From Kappaphycus alvarezii (Eukaryota; Rhodophyta; Florideophyceae; Gigartinales; Solieriaceae): 64,000 bases of DNA. Shown here piece by piece: positions 45,212 to 56,097 of this stretch. The notes under the pieces were generated by a model that saw only the letters and a list, made by a program, of their open reading frames with translations, ran no database searches and was not told the DNA's origin. Numbering within the stretch: position 1 is the stretch's first letter; each line of letters opens with the position of its first letter. Both the position numbers and the translations under genes were made by a program. Where the stretch lies: NCBI GenBank assembly GCA_002205965.3, contig NADL03000142.1:149649-213648 (forward strand), given 5' to 3'.

Positions 45212-45368
45212 CTTTCAAAAAACGGGGAAAACCTTTTGGTGTTTTACTGTTGGAAGATATTTCCGACCTATCCATGGTTTTCCAGACAACCGCAATCGAC
45301 TCAAAAAGGGTATACCTACAGCGTAATGGGGAAGGAACTACGCTTCCTAAAATGCTACCTTCAAAAAA
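45212..45368 (-). mobile_element. SINE-like repeat with flanking duplication
   Basis: In minus-strand sense the copy starts GGTAGCATTTTAGG at 45358 and ends AAGGTTTTCCCCG. It is flanked by TTTTTTGAAG and TTTTTTGAAAG (plus-strand positions 45358-45368 and 45212-45222). It contains the shared core CTGGAAAACCATGG...GGAAATATCTTCCAACAG. The longer copies allow weak matches to Pol III A and B boxes (TAGCATTTTAGG, GAGTCGATTGC). Confidence 0.65.
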
Positions 45369-45793
45369 TGAAGCGTTCCCACCCCCTTTCCATTTCTGAT
45401 CAAATAGTACTGCACGAAACAGATGAATCTACCTATACAGCATTCCATTCCAGTTACTCTCGCCGAAAGGTCAAATATTTAATCGGTTTAGAAGTCATTA
45501 TTACACAGCACCGGCCAGTGACGAACTACTTCCCTGTTTTCTCACACCAAATTTCACTTCTCTTTAACCCCAGCAGGCCAATTGGTCTCACAGTCGAAAC
45601 CCACTGGACTTCCCTTCAACAGTTCATCACTATTTTCAATCCAGCCATTTCTCTGCTCTCTTCGTTGTTGTCATTAAAATTCATTCAAAAGCAGGCCTTC
45701 TGTTACGAGTATCAGGGGCAGGTCGATATCGACCCTGTTTCATATTGCTACCAGCGACATACTTTACTATTCATCATATCCCACTTATCTTCT

Positions 45794-47320
45794 CTAGTTC
45801 CCTGCATTTTCCGCATCGCGCCCCTTTCCATCAATGTTCTCCGCCGAAGCAATCAACGTCTTAATAAACTGCTCCACATTCTTCAAGAATTTTATATCTA
45901 CTGTTCCTGCCATGCCTGGAGCCCCTCTTCCAACCTTATCTACGTCAGCCACCATGTTTAGAACTTTCCAGCTGTCCACGACGTTCTTCGTGAACGTTGC
46001 CCTCAAGTGTTCAGGGCATATCTCACCCATCTTCTTCCAAGTGTCTGCGTTTCTCTGAAATTCGTATTTGTAGAGTTCCTGCATCTTCTTGAGAGTTTCT
46101 ACCAGCAATCCGTTGTCTCCATCTACGCCTTCTATCACTACTTCCTCCAGCCCTTCGAGATTGAGTCACCATTTGCAGTGAGATGTTGAGCTGGATATTT
46201 ACTGACAATCTTTCCTGACAGCTCTTCCTTCGACCTTGCTACAAGTGCGGTTCACAACCTTGCTTTCTCGAACAGCTCTCCGTCTTCTCTTTTGTTTAGC
46301 AGTTTCGCCATTAACTTTCGTTAAAATTCCTGAGTATGCTACTTTTTCCTGGTCGGTCATTTCGTCTCTTGCCATCCCCAGCACGTTTGGAGCTCTTTCA
46401 TGTTGCAATTCTCTCATCATTTTCAGCTTTTTCATCCCAACGACTGTTTTTGCTCCTCCATTCAGTAGCCTAGTCGTCCTTTGCACAGTTTTTGGTTTTG
46501 CAATCACCGAATGGGGTCCTTCTTTTTGCTGCTAAGCCCAGCTACATCGAGAATTTGGTCAATCTGTTCCTTTCGTAAAGAGAGAACGCGGTCTAGCTCA
46601 ATACATTTTCTGGAAATGCTTGGGAGTATACCGATACAGCCTGGACTAAAGCCATTTTTGCTCCAAGCAGCAACGGACTTTGACGACTTTTGGGTGATGG
46701 TATCTGCTTCATAGAGGTTGAACCTGGGCCAGGAATGGGATTAGCAGCGGCAGTTGGGTTTCCGAAAATAGGGCGGGCTCATTACCGGGAAAACTCGACA
46801 CATTACCAGAGGGTAGCTGATCTTGAGTCAAGGTGTTCACTCTCTCCGCGCTACCATCTGGTTCCCTCAAATTGGAGTTGCAGGAATTGATAACGTAGGG
46901 ATTAGAGGGACCATAGTAGCGGGAGAAGAATTACGACAGATATGCTCAAGGACCTCCGTCTGTCCAGGAACGACCGATTTCAAATCAGATATGAACTTCC
47001 CAATGTTTCCAGATATTGCCTTTATGTAAGACGCATGGCTGTCCACAGAGAGGTAATGAGACTGCTCGTACTTACTCGCCATTGAATCTCGATCATTTGC
47101 GGGAATGGTGGGATAAAAACGTTCCGATTGTCTCCGAGATGTTAGCAACCACGCGACGACGCTCCTTCTCGGATACAAACGGACTTGGGGCCGCGTTTGG
47201 GTGATGACCGGAGAAGAGGGATTCATTGGCGAGTAATGGAAGCAGTTTTAAAATTTTTCGGAAAATTGATACTGAGGACGAGAGAAGTGTCAATGATAAT
47301 ATGAGAAATAGGTGCAGCAA
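45794..47320 (-). pseudogene. unrecognised broken coding-like region
   Basis: Minus-strand frames at 47093-47320, 46867-47226, about 46510-46740, 46199-46507 and 45794-46138 follow each other with protein-like composition. Examples are KAISGNIGKFISDLKSVV, SISRKCIELDRVLSLRKEQI, a Lys/Arg-rich segment with KQKRRRRAVRESK, and EQFIKTLIASAENI near the end. Frame changes occur near 47105, 46865, 46505 and 46170. Two could hide short introns, but I found no convincing splice pair. No domain is recognised. It is the best candidate for a single-copy host gene here, yet uncertain. Confidence 0.35.
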
Positions 47321-47330
47321 TGTACACCGA

Positions 47331-47390
47331 CAGGCACTTGGCAGATCCTCAACTTGGTTACAGGCACTTGGCAGATCCTCAACTTGGGTT
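47331..47390. repeat. 30-bp tandem duplication
   Basis: CAGGCACTTGGCAGATCCTC plus AACTTGGTTA is repeated twice with one change. Confidence 0.85.
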
Positions 47391-48333
47391 ATATACTACG
47401 GAGCAGGAGGTACAAACTTTCGAAATGGTATTAGCGGCCGACCCAACGCATGTTGCAGTGTTGAGAGAAATTATGTGCCTGCTCAAATAAGATAAGAACT
47501 TTCGACAAAGAATTTAGTGCCGACCCGTTGGTAAAATTGAGGTACGAGAGCCTAGCAAATGATATGTTGACGGTCATATGGCATAGTATTTCTTGAAATT
47601 AGTCATACAGTTGTTGCTCTATCGATAAACCTTTTACTGTAATTGCCCCACTTTCTGCTTTCCCTCTTTTCAAAAAATTGAATATTTAGGACCTCTTGTT
47701 AAACATGAGTATCGTCGAGAAAAAAGTTAACTTCTGTGGAAGTAGGTTCAATTTCAAGCCATAACACCGGTGAAACCCTTTGAAGATCTCTACCTTAAAT
47801 CAAACGGGTCACTGTTTCGAAATCGTGATCAGAGCTAAGAATTCGCATGGATTACGTGCGGGTCGTGATATTTGCGGCCGTTTTGGGGAGATAGCAGAGC
47901 ATAGTTTTGTATGATGGGTAGTTTTGTTGTACATAATGGTTCTAGAATCTGAAAGGGGGTCTTTTGGGCTTATCGTTATTGACATGTTGCGGGAGGCTTG
48001 GAGAATCCGCGGTACCAAAAGAAAAAGGTGGAATATGAGGTAGTTTACTTACTCGTCTGATACTTCTAGAGGGGGAATGTAAATGGAGTTTGGAGAGAGT
48101 AACACTACTTTCGAGACATGTGAAGAAACTTGCCCCAATTACAGGGAGTAAAGAGCTCTTATATTTTATACAACTGAATAAAAAATCGATTTTACGAGGA
48201 AGGCCAAAAGTTAACGAAGCTGCGGCCGTTGTGCGCCTGACTCTAGAATAGCTGTACGGAACTGCATTGTACTGCTTTTACAGTTTTTGGAGAGTGACTT
48301 TACCACCATACAAGGTCACTAGATTTCAGCCAT
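47391..48333. other. unassigned stretch
   Basis: AT-rich, with only short frames. No gene or repeat recognised. Confidence 0.55.
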
Positions 48334-48595
48334 CATAAGTGAAGGCCTCAAGTTCCTCTCTTCGAAAGCAGTGTGATTGTATGAAGCCAGATCAATTCTT
48401 TATGAAGAGCACAGAAGTCTTCAAATGCGATGGATAGTGCCTGGGTCTGTTGCCTGAGCCAGCATAAGTGAAGGCCTCGAGTTCCTCTCTTCGTAAGCAG
48501 TGTGATTGCATGAAGCCAGACTAATTCTATATGAAGAGCACAGAAGTCTGCAAATGCGATGGATAATGCCTGAGTCTGTGTTGCCTGAGCGCGGT
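48334..48595. repeat. two-copy tandem repeat, unit about 129 bp
   Basis: The blocks starting CATAAGTGAAGGCCTCAAGT (48334) and CATAAGTGAAGGCCTCGAGT (48463) align along their length with scattered substitutions. The minus strand is open through both (48348-48605), so the repeat duplicates a peptide with ALSIAFADFCALH. No known family. Confidence 0.85.
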
Positions 48596-49050
48596 CAGAA
48601 TCCATCGCAAATATTCGAAGTGTGACAGGAATAACTGGCCCTTCCCCCTTCAGACGGGCTGCTGTTGCGCATGCTGCCCACCTTTTTGTCTGCGTCTAAC
48701 GTCAAGCGCGCACCAACGTGGCCTTTACTTTGCGCTTTCGCCTTGTAAATGATTGGAACTACGTCCCAAGCGTTCCCCAGCGTCGGAAGTACATCTCTCC
48801 ACAGTTCCATCCATCACGCTTTCTTTTCTCCTTCGCTAACTCTCCCACTGTCATCGCTGGCAACGATTTCTTCATCCTGGTCGCCCCTATCTCTCCCAAA
48901 TCGCTACCCATCAACGTCACTAAGCAAGCTCGTCCTCCCCCCAAGATTCACATTTTGGTGGAAATCTCAAAACTTAAGCCATCAAATTTCTCTTTTGTTT
49001 GGCCTTGCGTTCCTGGTTACCCCCCTATTACTGTTTCGGTACACCCTTTG
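48596..49050. other. unassigned stretch
   Basis: A plus frame at 48718-49257 is open for 179 codons but runs through two dispersed repeats, so at least its end is not a conserved gene. No motif seen. Confidence 0.45.
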
Positions 49051-49120
49051 TTAATTTATGAATACCCTCCGCACGCTTCTGTACGACATTGTACAACCAA
49101 CAAAGATTTACCACCACACC
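49051..49120 (-). repeat. dispersed repeat, copy 2
   Basis: Reverse complement of 21231-21303 with few changes. It lies 12 bp from the SINE-like copy at 49133. Confidence 0.65.
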
Positions 49121-49132
49121 CTTTGAGTAGAT

Positions 49133-49270
49133 GGGGAAACGTTTGGGTGTTTTACTGTTGGAAGATATTTCCGACCTATCCCATGGTTTTCCAGACAACC
49201 GCAATCGACTCAAAAAGGTATACCTACAGCGTAATGGGAAGGAACTACGCTTCCTAAATGCTACCTTCAG
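49133..49270 (-). mobile_element. SINE-like repeat
   Basis: On the plus strand it runs GGGGAAACGTTTGGGTGTTT to GCTACCTTCAG. It is almost identical to the copy at 45224-45363 along the whole length, with conserved CCGACCTATCCCATGG and GCAATCGACTCAAAAAGG. No clear flanking duplication. Confidence 0.7.
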
Positions 49271-49357
49271 GTCAGGTGAGTAGATTGTAGTTGCCTGGAA
49301 AACTTGAGGATAGATCGAATATATCTTCCTAATACAAAAACACCGAAACCTTTCCCC
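49271..49357 (+). mobile_element. SINE-like repeat, inverted neighbour copy
   Basis: A diverged copy in opposite orientation (GATTGTAGTTGCCTGGAAAA ... AAACACCGAAACCTTTCCCC). With the previous copy it makes an inverted repeat with arms of about 75 bp. Confidence 0.6.
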
Positions 49358-49957
49358 TTGCGGGTTGGTGACCGGTACAACCTGGCTTTTTTGAGTTGAG
49401 CCCTGGAGACAATTACAGAATTCAAAAGGAAGTTCGACGATGCATACCGGCTTACAAAACTGGGGTATCCGGGATTGGCAGACAGTACTGCAAAAAGTCA
49501 CATCGCTTAGTAGGGTGCGCTGGTTTTGCTGATGCCATAAAGTTACGAACGAGGTTTAGGACCTCGGATTTATCTTCCAAGAGTAAAAAACTGAAACCTA
49601 TTGTCAGATTTAGGATCTCAGGGGAGTGAAAGTCGGACTATAGCAATCCTTAGACATTGTTTTGGATGCCAAATAAAAACTGTAGTACCACTAAAAACAC
49701 GCCTGGGTACAGGATGACCAACCTCAAGATCAGCCCCCAACATGCCCCGTCAGTCCACGGGCCTTAGAACTAAAAGGTAGGAAATAGCTCTTAACTCGCA
49801 AAATAACAGGTCCCACCTCGGCAGGGTTGTTACCTCGTCGATATTACTGCTCGCTATACCCACAGGAATAGAGGGGGGACTGATGGAGTAGTTTACGTCG
49901 TGTCTGAATAACATCTGGTCATCCGTCAGTACGCCTCTTGCTTGGCATTGAAGAGGG
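49358..49957. other. unassigned stretch
   Basis: No gene or repeat recognised. Confidence 0.5.
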
Positions 49958-50005
49958 GGAAATTTGGGTGTTTTTAATGCATGAAAAATATGGTCAACTC
50001 GTCCC
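49958..50005 (-). repeat. diverged 3' end of the SINE-like repeat
   Basis: The plus strand reads GGGGGAAATTTGGGTGTTTT and then a diverged core. Confidence 0.4.
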
Positions 50006-50095
50006 TAAGGGATGTCCTGATGGTAAAGGCTTACAATGTAATGCAATTTATGTAACGTAATGCATTGAAGATGACTGATGTAATCTACTGATTAC

Positions 50096-50385
50096 TTGGA
50101 TAGTATGCGCGATGTGACCCGTGTGTGTGATGGAAACGCATGGGTGATAAGTGTAAGCTACAGATCTACCTTTGGTATGACACGTGATTGAAACTGAAAC
50201 ATGCACTTCACATATGTGCAACTGACACTACCACAATTCACGTCCTCCGGCGTTGATTGATCTTGATGTTGAAAACATAGGAAATTAGAAGAAAAGTACG
50301 AATGGGACTGCGGTTCGAACACAATAAACTTAAAGGGCAGATAGATCATTTGATTCATCTGCTCAAACTATCTTTGTCAATTATA
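50096..50385 (+). repeat. 5' LTR of copia F, 5'-truncated
   Basis: It aligns with 54030-54325 from TTGGATAGTATGCGC to CTTTGTCAATTATA with about a tenth of positions changed. Confidence 0.85.
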
Positions 50386-50386
50386 G

Positions 50387-50403
50387 CTTATGGGCCCAGG
50401 AAG
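50387..50403 (+). other. primer-binding site of copia F
   Basis: CTTATGGGCCCAGGAAG lies one base after the LTR. It matches 11 of 12 positions of the complement of the initiator tRNA-Met anticodon arm (TTATGAGCCCAG). Confidence 0.65.
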
Positions 50404-50641
50404 TCGACGTTGGCAGACTTCATCACTTCACTGCTAGCGGTTCACATTCCCAACCTTCAAAATTCATGCTCTTACGTACGGAGATCTATCTGACCTGCGA
50501 AGTTCAATACTCCAAGTGTGGGAGCTACCTTGCAAAGTGTGCTCTACTTGTGACGATTCGTTCAACGGATATTGGTAACTTCCTTTTCACTCTCAATTTG
50601 TCTGCTTATTTAAATATTTCGTACCGTCGACGACTTGCTGT

Positions 50642-51720
50642 TTGGTATGTCCGACGCTGACGTCGACACAGACGGGACGAATGGTCTCAAATTATCTCAT
50701 TTTCATGGCAAGAAAAGGTAAAGATTATAATTTGTGGCGTCATCGCCTTCGTGCAGCGTGCCGTTTAAAAGGAGTCTGGCGGGTTGTTTATGCAACTCCG
50801 CAACCCCGGGAAGCACGACGCCCGAGTCTGTCTCTGATGCAACCGTTCATCATGATGTTCGAGACTAGGCGAAACGTAAGACAGCCTGTGGAATCATCAT
50901 CTGCTCTTGGGATGCCCCGCTCCGTTTGGTCATACAGTCGATGATGACCCTGCTCTGATGCTCAAGCTCCTGGATTCTCGTTATGCTTCGAACCGCACAG
51001 TGTCTACGATTGCGGTGTAGACGCAGTTGTACCGCATGAGGAATACAGGACAGAACATGTCCAGCTATATTGGTCAGTATACCTCCCTTTTTCACAGCTG
51101 GAGCGTATGGGCAAGGACGCGCCATTCCTGATGTTCACAAGGCACCCATGCTATTGGCCTCTGTTGATCCTTTAGTTTTCCTGGAACCAACTGCGGCTGC
51201 ACTTCGAACTAAGGATGCTATCGATCTCACCTGGGACTATGTCGCTACTACCCTGATTGATGAGTACAACTCGAAAATGTCTCTCGTGTCCGGCTCAGTT
51301 GAGGCGTCGAAAGGTATTTCCCGTCGGAAAAAGAAAATAGAGAGCGCATCTGGTTATCGCCACCATCAACAAGTTGATCATGGCGAGCATTCCGACTCTG
51401 ATGATCCACTTGACATTGAGTCCACAGTACGGGTACTTGCAGCGTCAATCAAGGCTGGTAAGCAGGATCTACAAAAACGGATCATTATGACTTCTGCGGC
51501 AGGTCCGGACACATTGCTGATCGCTGATACCTCAACCCCGACATTCCCAACAACAAGCTCCAGCGAAAAGTGCAACAGATGCTTGCTGCTTATGCTAAAA
51601 GCGAAAGCGCAAATGCTGCAATTAGGAGTTCTCGGAAGAGTTCGGGCAAAGATTCTAGCAGAGTGCCCAAGATGTAAATCGCAGGAGCCATACTTGAGAA
51701 GACTACTGTTACGCCCACCG
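50642..51720 (+). pseudogene. copia F gag region
   Basis: The frame at 50642-50944 contains FMARKGKDYNLWRHRLRAAC, a typical copia gag N terminus. After a break the frame at 51070-51885 has FLEPTAAALRTKDAIDLTWD and TTLIDEYNSKMSLV, corresponding to the second half of a UBN2-type gag. No intact zinc knuckle is seen. Several frameshifts prevent a single protein. Confidence 0.65.
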
Positions 51721-52750
51721 GAGATAAGGGAACCTATGCCGACAGTGGGGCAACTGTTCATTGCTTCCATTCTAGGAATGCTTTGTGCCCAAATCTCTGG
51801 TTCCATGTGCCACCCATACAATCATGCTCGCATATCAGACTTCTGTCTCCGCCAGCTTCTGCGGGGACGTCGTGCTGCCGTTTGAAAATACCAACATTCG
51901 CTAACAAAAGTGCTATACATTCCGGAAATGGGGTATAACTTGGTGTCTACCGACGTCTGGCTGATCATGGTATTGAGTCTCACTTTCGCCGCACTGAAGT
52001 GCGTCTGATTCTCGAGTCTGATGCACTATAATTGGGTCTGGCTCACGTCACGCTGTATCTGGCAAGTCGGTCTTGCCCAATCCTCTGTCTCAAGAATTTG
52101 GAGGAGCAGGCATTGTTGACATTGGATGATAAAAAATCTGCTCAAACCCACCTCTGGCACCGGCGACTTGCTCACTTGAACGTCAGGGACCTTTGTCGCA
52201 TTCAAAATGATGCAGACGGTGTTCTCAAGTTGAGTAGCAATTCGGATATATGCCGAGAGTGCCGAATTTGAAAGTCCCACAAGTTGCCTTTCCTTGTAAG
52301 TTTCACCACGCAGATATAGTTGGTGAACTTACACATTCGGATATTGTGGGTCCTCTGATAAGGTCATTCCCAAACGGTTTCCGATACACATGCACGTTTC
52401 TTGACGATCACTCCAAGTATCTGGTGGTTGCATGCATGACGCGCCGCAGTATGCTGGGTAAAGTGCTAGAGATGGCCTCAGCAAAGTTCGTTGACTTCGG
52501 AGGAAAAAGAGATTTCCAAAATCCATTCTGATGGCACCAAAGAGTACCTAGCTTTGCGAAACGATTTGGAGGAGTTGGTGAAGGAAAAAAGTCCTTCTCT
52601 CTCCCTTGTACACCGGAACTCAGCGGCATTGCTGAGCGCGTCAACAGAACCTTGGAGGATCCCGCCCGCAGTTTGCGCATCCAGGCAAATCTAACACTGT
52701 GTCTATGGCCGTTTGCGCTGAAACATGTCAACTACGTGCGCAACAGGGTC
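51721..52750 (+). pseudogene. copia F protease and integrase
   Basis: The protease site GTYADSGATVHCF is encoded at about 51730-51768. VLYIPEMGYNLVSTD follows near 51910. The integrase zinc region is at 52032-52271 (HLWHRRLAHLNVRDL, SDICREC). The core shows all three acidic residues in different frames: THSDIVGPL near 52337, KIHSDGTKEYL near 52520, and SGIAERVNRTLED near 52620. At least four frameshifts break it, so it is inactive. Confidence 0.8.
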
Positions 52751-53926
52751 CCGTACTCGACTGTCGGTACGACTCATTACTGGCTATGACTGGTAAGAAG
52801 CCGGATTGAAGCATTTGCCAGTTTTGGGTGTACTGCATATGTGTTACGGCTTCCACGTGGATCCAAGTTCGAGTGACGTGCACTTGAGGGAGTTTCTTTG
52901 GAGACTCTTGAACATGGGATCTACAGGGTGCTAGTGAGTGAAGATTATCGTAAGCACGACTGATTGATTCTCGTCACGTTACCTTCGACGAATCAAAGTT
53001 CCCAGGAGCACCGGGCCTGACAGACTGTGTAGATGAAAGCGACTCAACGGATAAGTAATGCGAAATTGACGCAGTTAAATCCGAGGTCTCGCTCGATTCT
53101 GACATGGAGGTCAGCCTATGCGAGGCATCTGAGACAGTTGAGAAAGGCAACCATGTAGAAGACGCCATAAGCTCGAAAAAGTGTGTATATGAACACATCC
53201 CAGATTGCGACGTTGACGAGGATGCCTCTGGACCAGATTCAACTGCTGTATCTAACAGTTCCCGCTATCCTAGTCGTCGACGCAAACCTCCAAGATGGTA
53301 TGTTGCTTTCATCCGCACAATGCACTCAACAGGTACACATCTCGACTGCTGATGAACCTTCGCTGCGAGAGGCCATGTCGGCATCTCCCGGGAGCGTGAA
53401 TTATGGCATGCGGCTATTGAAGATGAATTTGACTCATTGGAATCTAAGGTCATATGGGATGGGGATGATAATCCGGGTGCGTGGCAGCTGCCTAGAAAAC
53501 ACCATCCTAAAGATCAAGCGTAAATTATACGGAAGCGTGAAACGTTTCAAGGCTAGAGTAGTTGCTGGTGGCAACTATCAGACATATGGTCAGGACTACA
53601 TGGAGACGTATGCTCCGGTAGTGCCGTTTTCATTGATAGTTGTTTTCCTGTGCCTTGCGTTGTGTCTAGGTATGCATGTTCCGCAGCTAGATGTGAAGAT
53701 AGCATTTCTCACTGAAGAGCTTTCGGAAAGTGTCTGGGTCACGTCTCCCCACGGAAGTGAACAATCGGCCCTGGACGTAGTATATGTGACTTCTGAGGAC
53801 AATGACGCAGACATACTTACCAAACCACTCGGTCCACGGTGCTCAACAAAATGCTTCCCAGGATAGGGCTTGAGGAGCCATTGAGAAGAGTGATGACGAA
53901 ATGGTCACTAGCACCTCTCGCTACTT
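52751..53926 (+). pseudogene. copia F RT with internal deletion, fused to the RNase H end
   Basis: After an acidic linker (53104-53352), the frame at 53183-53866 carries the first RT motifs: KRFKARVVAGGNYQTYGQDY, ETYAPVVPFSLIVVFL and VPQLDVKIAFLTEELSESVW. About 20 residues later, at 53775, it passes directly into VVYVTSEDNDADILTKPLGP, the last RNase H segment. The catalytic YxDD part and most of RNase H, several hundred residues, are absent. The join keeps the frame. Confidence 0.8.
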
Positions 53927-53941
53927 TAGATTAAGGCCAAA

Positions 53942-54325
53942 TGTTGTGATAGCAGTTAATACACGAGCAGGTGATGTCTTGGCTGTTCAGAGCACTCATG
54001 TGGATCGACACGTGTAGGCGAGGGCAGTCATTTGGAATGGTAGCATGCGCAATGTGACACCTGTGTGTGATAGAAAACGCATGGGTGATAAGTGTAAGCT
54101 ACAGAATCTACCTTTGGTATGACACGTGATTGAAACTGACACATGCACTTCAAATTTGTGCAACTGACACTACCACAATTCACGTCTCCGGCTTGATTGA
54201 TCTAGATGTTGAAAACAGAGGAGATTAGAAGAAAAGGTACGAATAGAAACTGTGTTTCGAACCAATAAACTAAAGGGCAGAGAGATCATTTGATTCATCT
54301 GCTCAAACTACCTTTGTCAATTATA
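53942..54325 (+). repeat. 3' LTR of copia F
   Basis: It begins TGTTGTGATAGCAG after a short AT-rich and purine stretch and ends CTTTGTCAATTATA. Its exact end is uncertain, since no CA is seen. Confidence 0.75.
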
Positions 54326-54532
54326 AGGGCACGAGCCTACCTCTCACGAAGGTTGCAATAAAGATTCATATCTTTTATGCTTCTCGGAGACGGCCGCATT
54401 AAGGGAGGTGAATTATACAGTTCTGTATGCTTCCCGTCGTGGTGCCGATCCTGTACACCGGTTCGCACTTCAAACCTCATTTCCCAATACTGTAATTCTC
54501 ATCAAGACCTCAACTTACGGAGCATTGATGCA
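54326..54532. other. short unassigned stretch
   Basis: No gene recognised. Confidence 0.5.
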
Positions 54533-54717
54533 TCTGTGTGACATGTGGCCTGCTTGAGGGCTGGCCTGAAGGTAGCCTTTTAGGTAGCGTAGTTCCTTCC
54601 CTACTACTGTTGCCCTCATACCTTTTTGAGCCTATTGTGGTTTCTGGAAAACTATGGAATAGATTGGATATATCTTTCAAAGTAAACACCCAAACTTATT
54701 CCTTCTGTGTGACATGG
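54533..54717 (+). mobile_element. SINE-like repeat with 13-bp target duplications
   Basis: A 159-bp copy (54546-54704) lies between two perfect TCTGTGTGACATG repeats (54533-54545 and 54705-54717). It is the longest copy seen, with 20 bp more at its 5' end than the others. It shares TGAAGGTAGC, AGCGTAGTTCCTTCCC and the 3' core ending AACACCCAAACTTATTCC. Confidence 0.8.
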
Positions 54718-55293
54718 TCGCAACCCACGTCGGTGCATAACTGTTAAAGGAGAGAGCAATGGTGGAAAGCTTTGACAGGGAGAGAGCAGATGAGAGCGAG
54801 AGTTGCAGTCCAGAAAGTCTGCACAGGCGTGAGAGAAGTGCAGCGACTTCCGGGACAGGTTTTGCAGGGTGAGCAATCGGGCAAGCGAGATGGCTGCAGA
54901 TTATACTGACAGAGCGAAACCATCATCTCTTAAATGCGGTCTCGACTCAAAGAATCTATAGGATGTGAAGCCTTGGTAAAAGCACAGTTAGGTAGGCTAT
55001 GTGATACCCAACTGGTACATGAATACCGTATCATTCCATTTGGGGTTGACATCGCAAGAATAGTGCTGCAACCCACTGCGACAATCCTCTTTAGGATACA
55101 CAACAGGGCAGTGTACCTCAGAGCGAGGTTCAGCGTGTCGTTCGGTGCAGAATACCAAGGTTGGCAGGGCAAAGAGAAAACAGAAAAGGGATGCGGCTGT
55201 GTCGGACGGAAAAATGAATAGGTGACAGAGTACAGTACTGAATTAATGGTTTTGAAGTCCATCAAACCCATTGCACAGTAACGTACATGCACG
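54718..55293. other. unassigned stretch left of gypsy B
   Basis: Open frames on both strands at 54930-55310 (126 codons minus, 95 codons plus) lack recognisable motifs. Confidence 0.45.
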
Positions 55294-55298
55294 GTAGC

Positions 55299-56008
55299 TG
55301 ATGTGCGCAAATTCGCACACGAAAAATTTAGATGAGGACCATAATTGTATACAGTATTGGAACTGGGAAGATATTTTTACAGTTTTTGAATTTGCAAGAT
55401 ATTTTTAATTTGGGTGAGTGTGGCAAATTCATCGGTTGATTTTTTATTTAGGACACGCTGTCTAGTGGATGTCAGTACAGTTCTAGGTTGTGGGTGATAC
55501 TACGAGTGACTCTGAAAGGTCTATATAATGGCCACATCAATTCCACCCTGGCCGATGGGTGGCTGGCATGGGTATGGCACCTAGATATTACCTTGAGGAA
55601 ATATCTTCTAATGGTCTCTCTGGTTCACACGATTCCGTGAATGCGTTTTTATGGTATTTAGTATGTATTGAGACTTTAGGATTAGCCGAAAAGTCTATAT
55701 AAGCTGAGTAAAGTGCTTCCTCCTTGAGAGGTCAAGCAAGTTGGCAGACAACTTCAAGCCAAGTCCTGAGTAGTAGGGAGTGAAGAGTCAACTTCAGACC
55801 CAAGAAACCCTTTTCCTACGCTGCTCACAGAGCATCAGTAGTAGACCTGCCCCTTCCATACTTGCTTGTAGACCTCTCAACTCTCTTCCATATACACTCC
55901 TTTTCGTTCGTTCAACTATACCACGGTAGCACTTTTGTCGCTTGCAACACCTCCTTCTTGGGGTGGTTGATTCTGAATATCTCTTCTCCCGACGATTTAC
56001 CCCTATCA
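55299..56008 (+). repeat. 5' LTR of gypsy B
   Basis: TGATGTGCGCAAATTCG to TTTACCCCTATCA. Nearly identical to 62042-62757. Confidence 0.95.
55694..55704 (+). promoter_or_regulatory. possible TATA box in the 5' LTR of gypsy B
   Basis: TCTATATAAGC, conserved in all LTRs of the family, including the diverged fragment near 15740. Confidence 0.4.
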
Positions 56009-56009
56009 T

Positions 56010-56027
56010 TGGTACTCTTGTGGAGGG
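56010..56027 (+). other. primer-binding site of gypsy B
   Basis: TGGTACTCTTGTGGAGGG follows the LTR at one base distance and is identical to the site of A. Confidence 0.75.
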
Positions 56028-56097
56028 GGTGCACCCGAGGTATTCGAGTTGAGCAGTCTTTGGGAACCATTCGAGGGGATTTCTTTTCTGTAATCAT

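Larger units (their letters stand above)
50096..54325 (+). mobile_element. Ty1/copia LTR retrotransposon F (internally deleted)
   Basis: Plus-strand element between two related LTRs. Gag, protease, integrase, the start of RT and the end of RNase H are present in copia order, with most of RT and RNase H missing. Frameshifts are frequent. The left LTR lacks its first 90 bp or so, and no target duplication was found. Confidence 0.88.

Noticed and set aside
48718-49257. 179-codon plus-strand frame as a gene
   Set aside because: Its last third runs through two dispersed repeats (49051-49120 and 49133-49270) that also occur outside any common frame.
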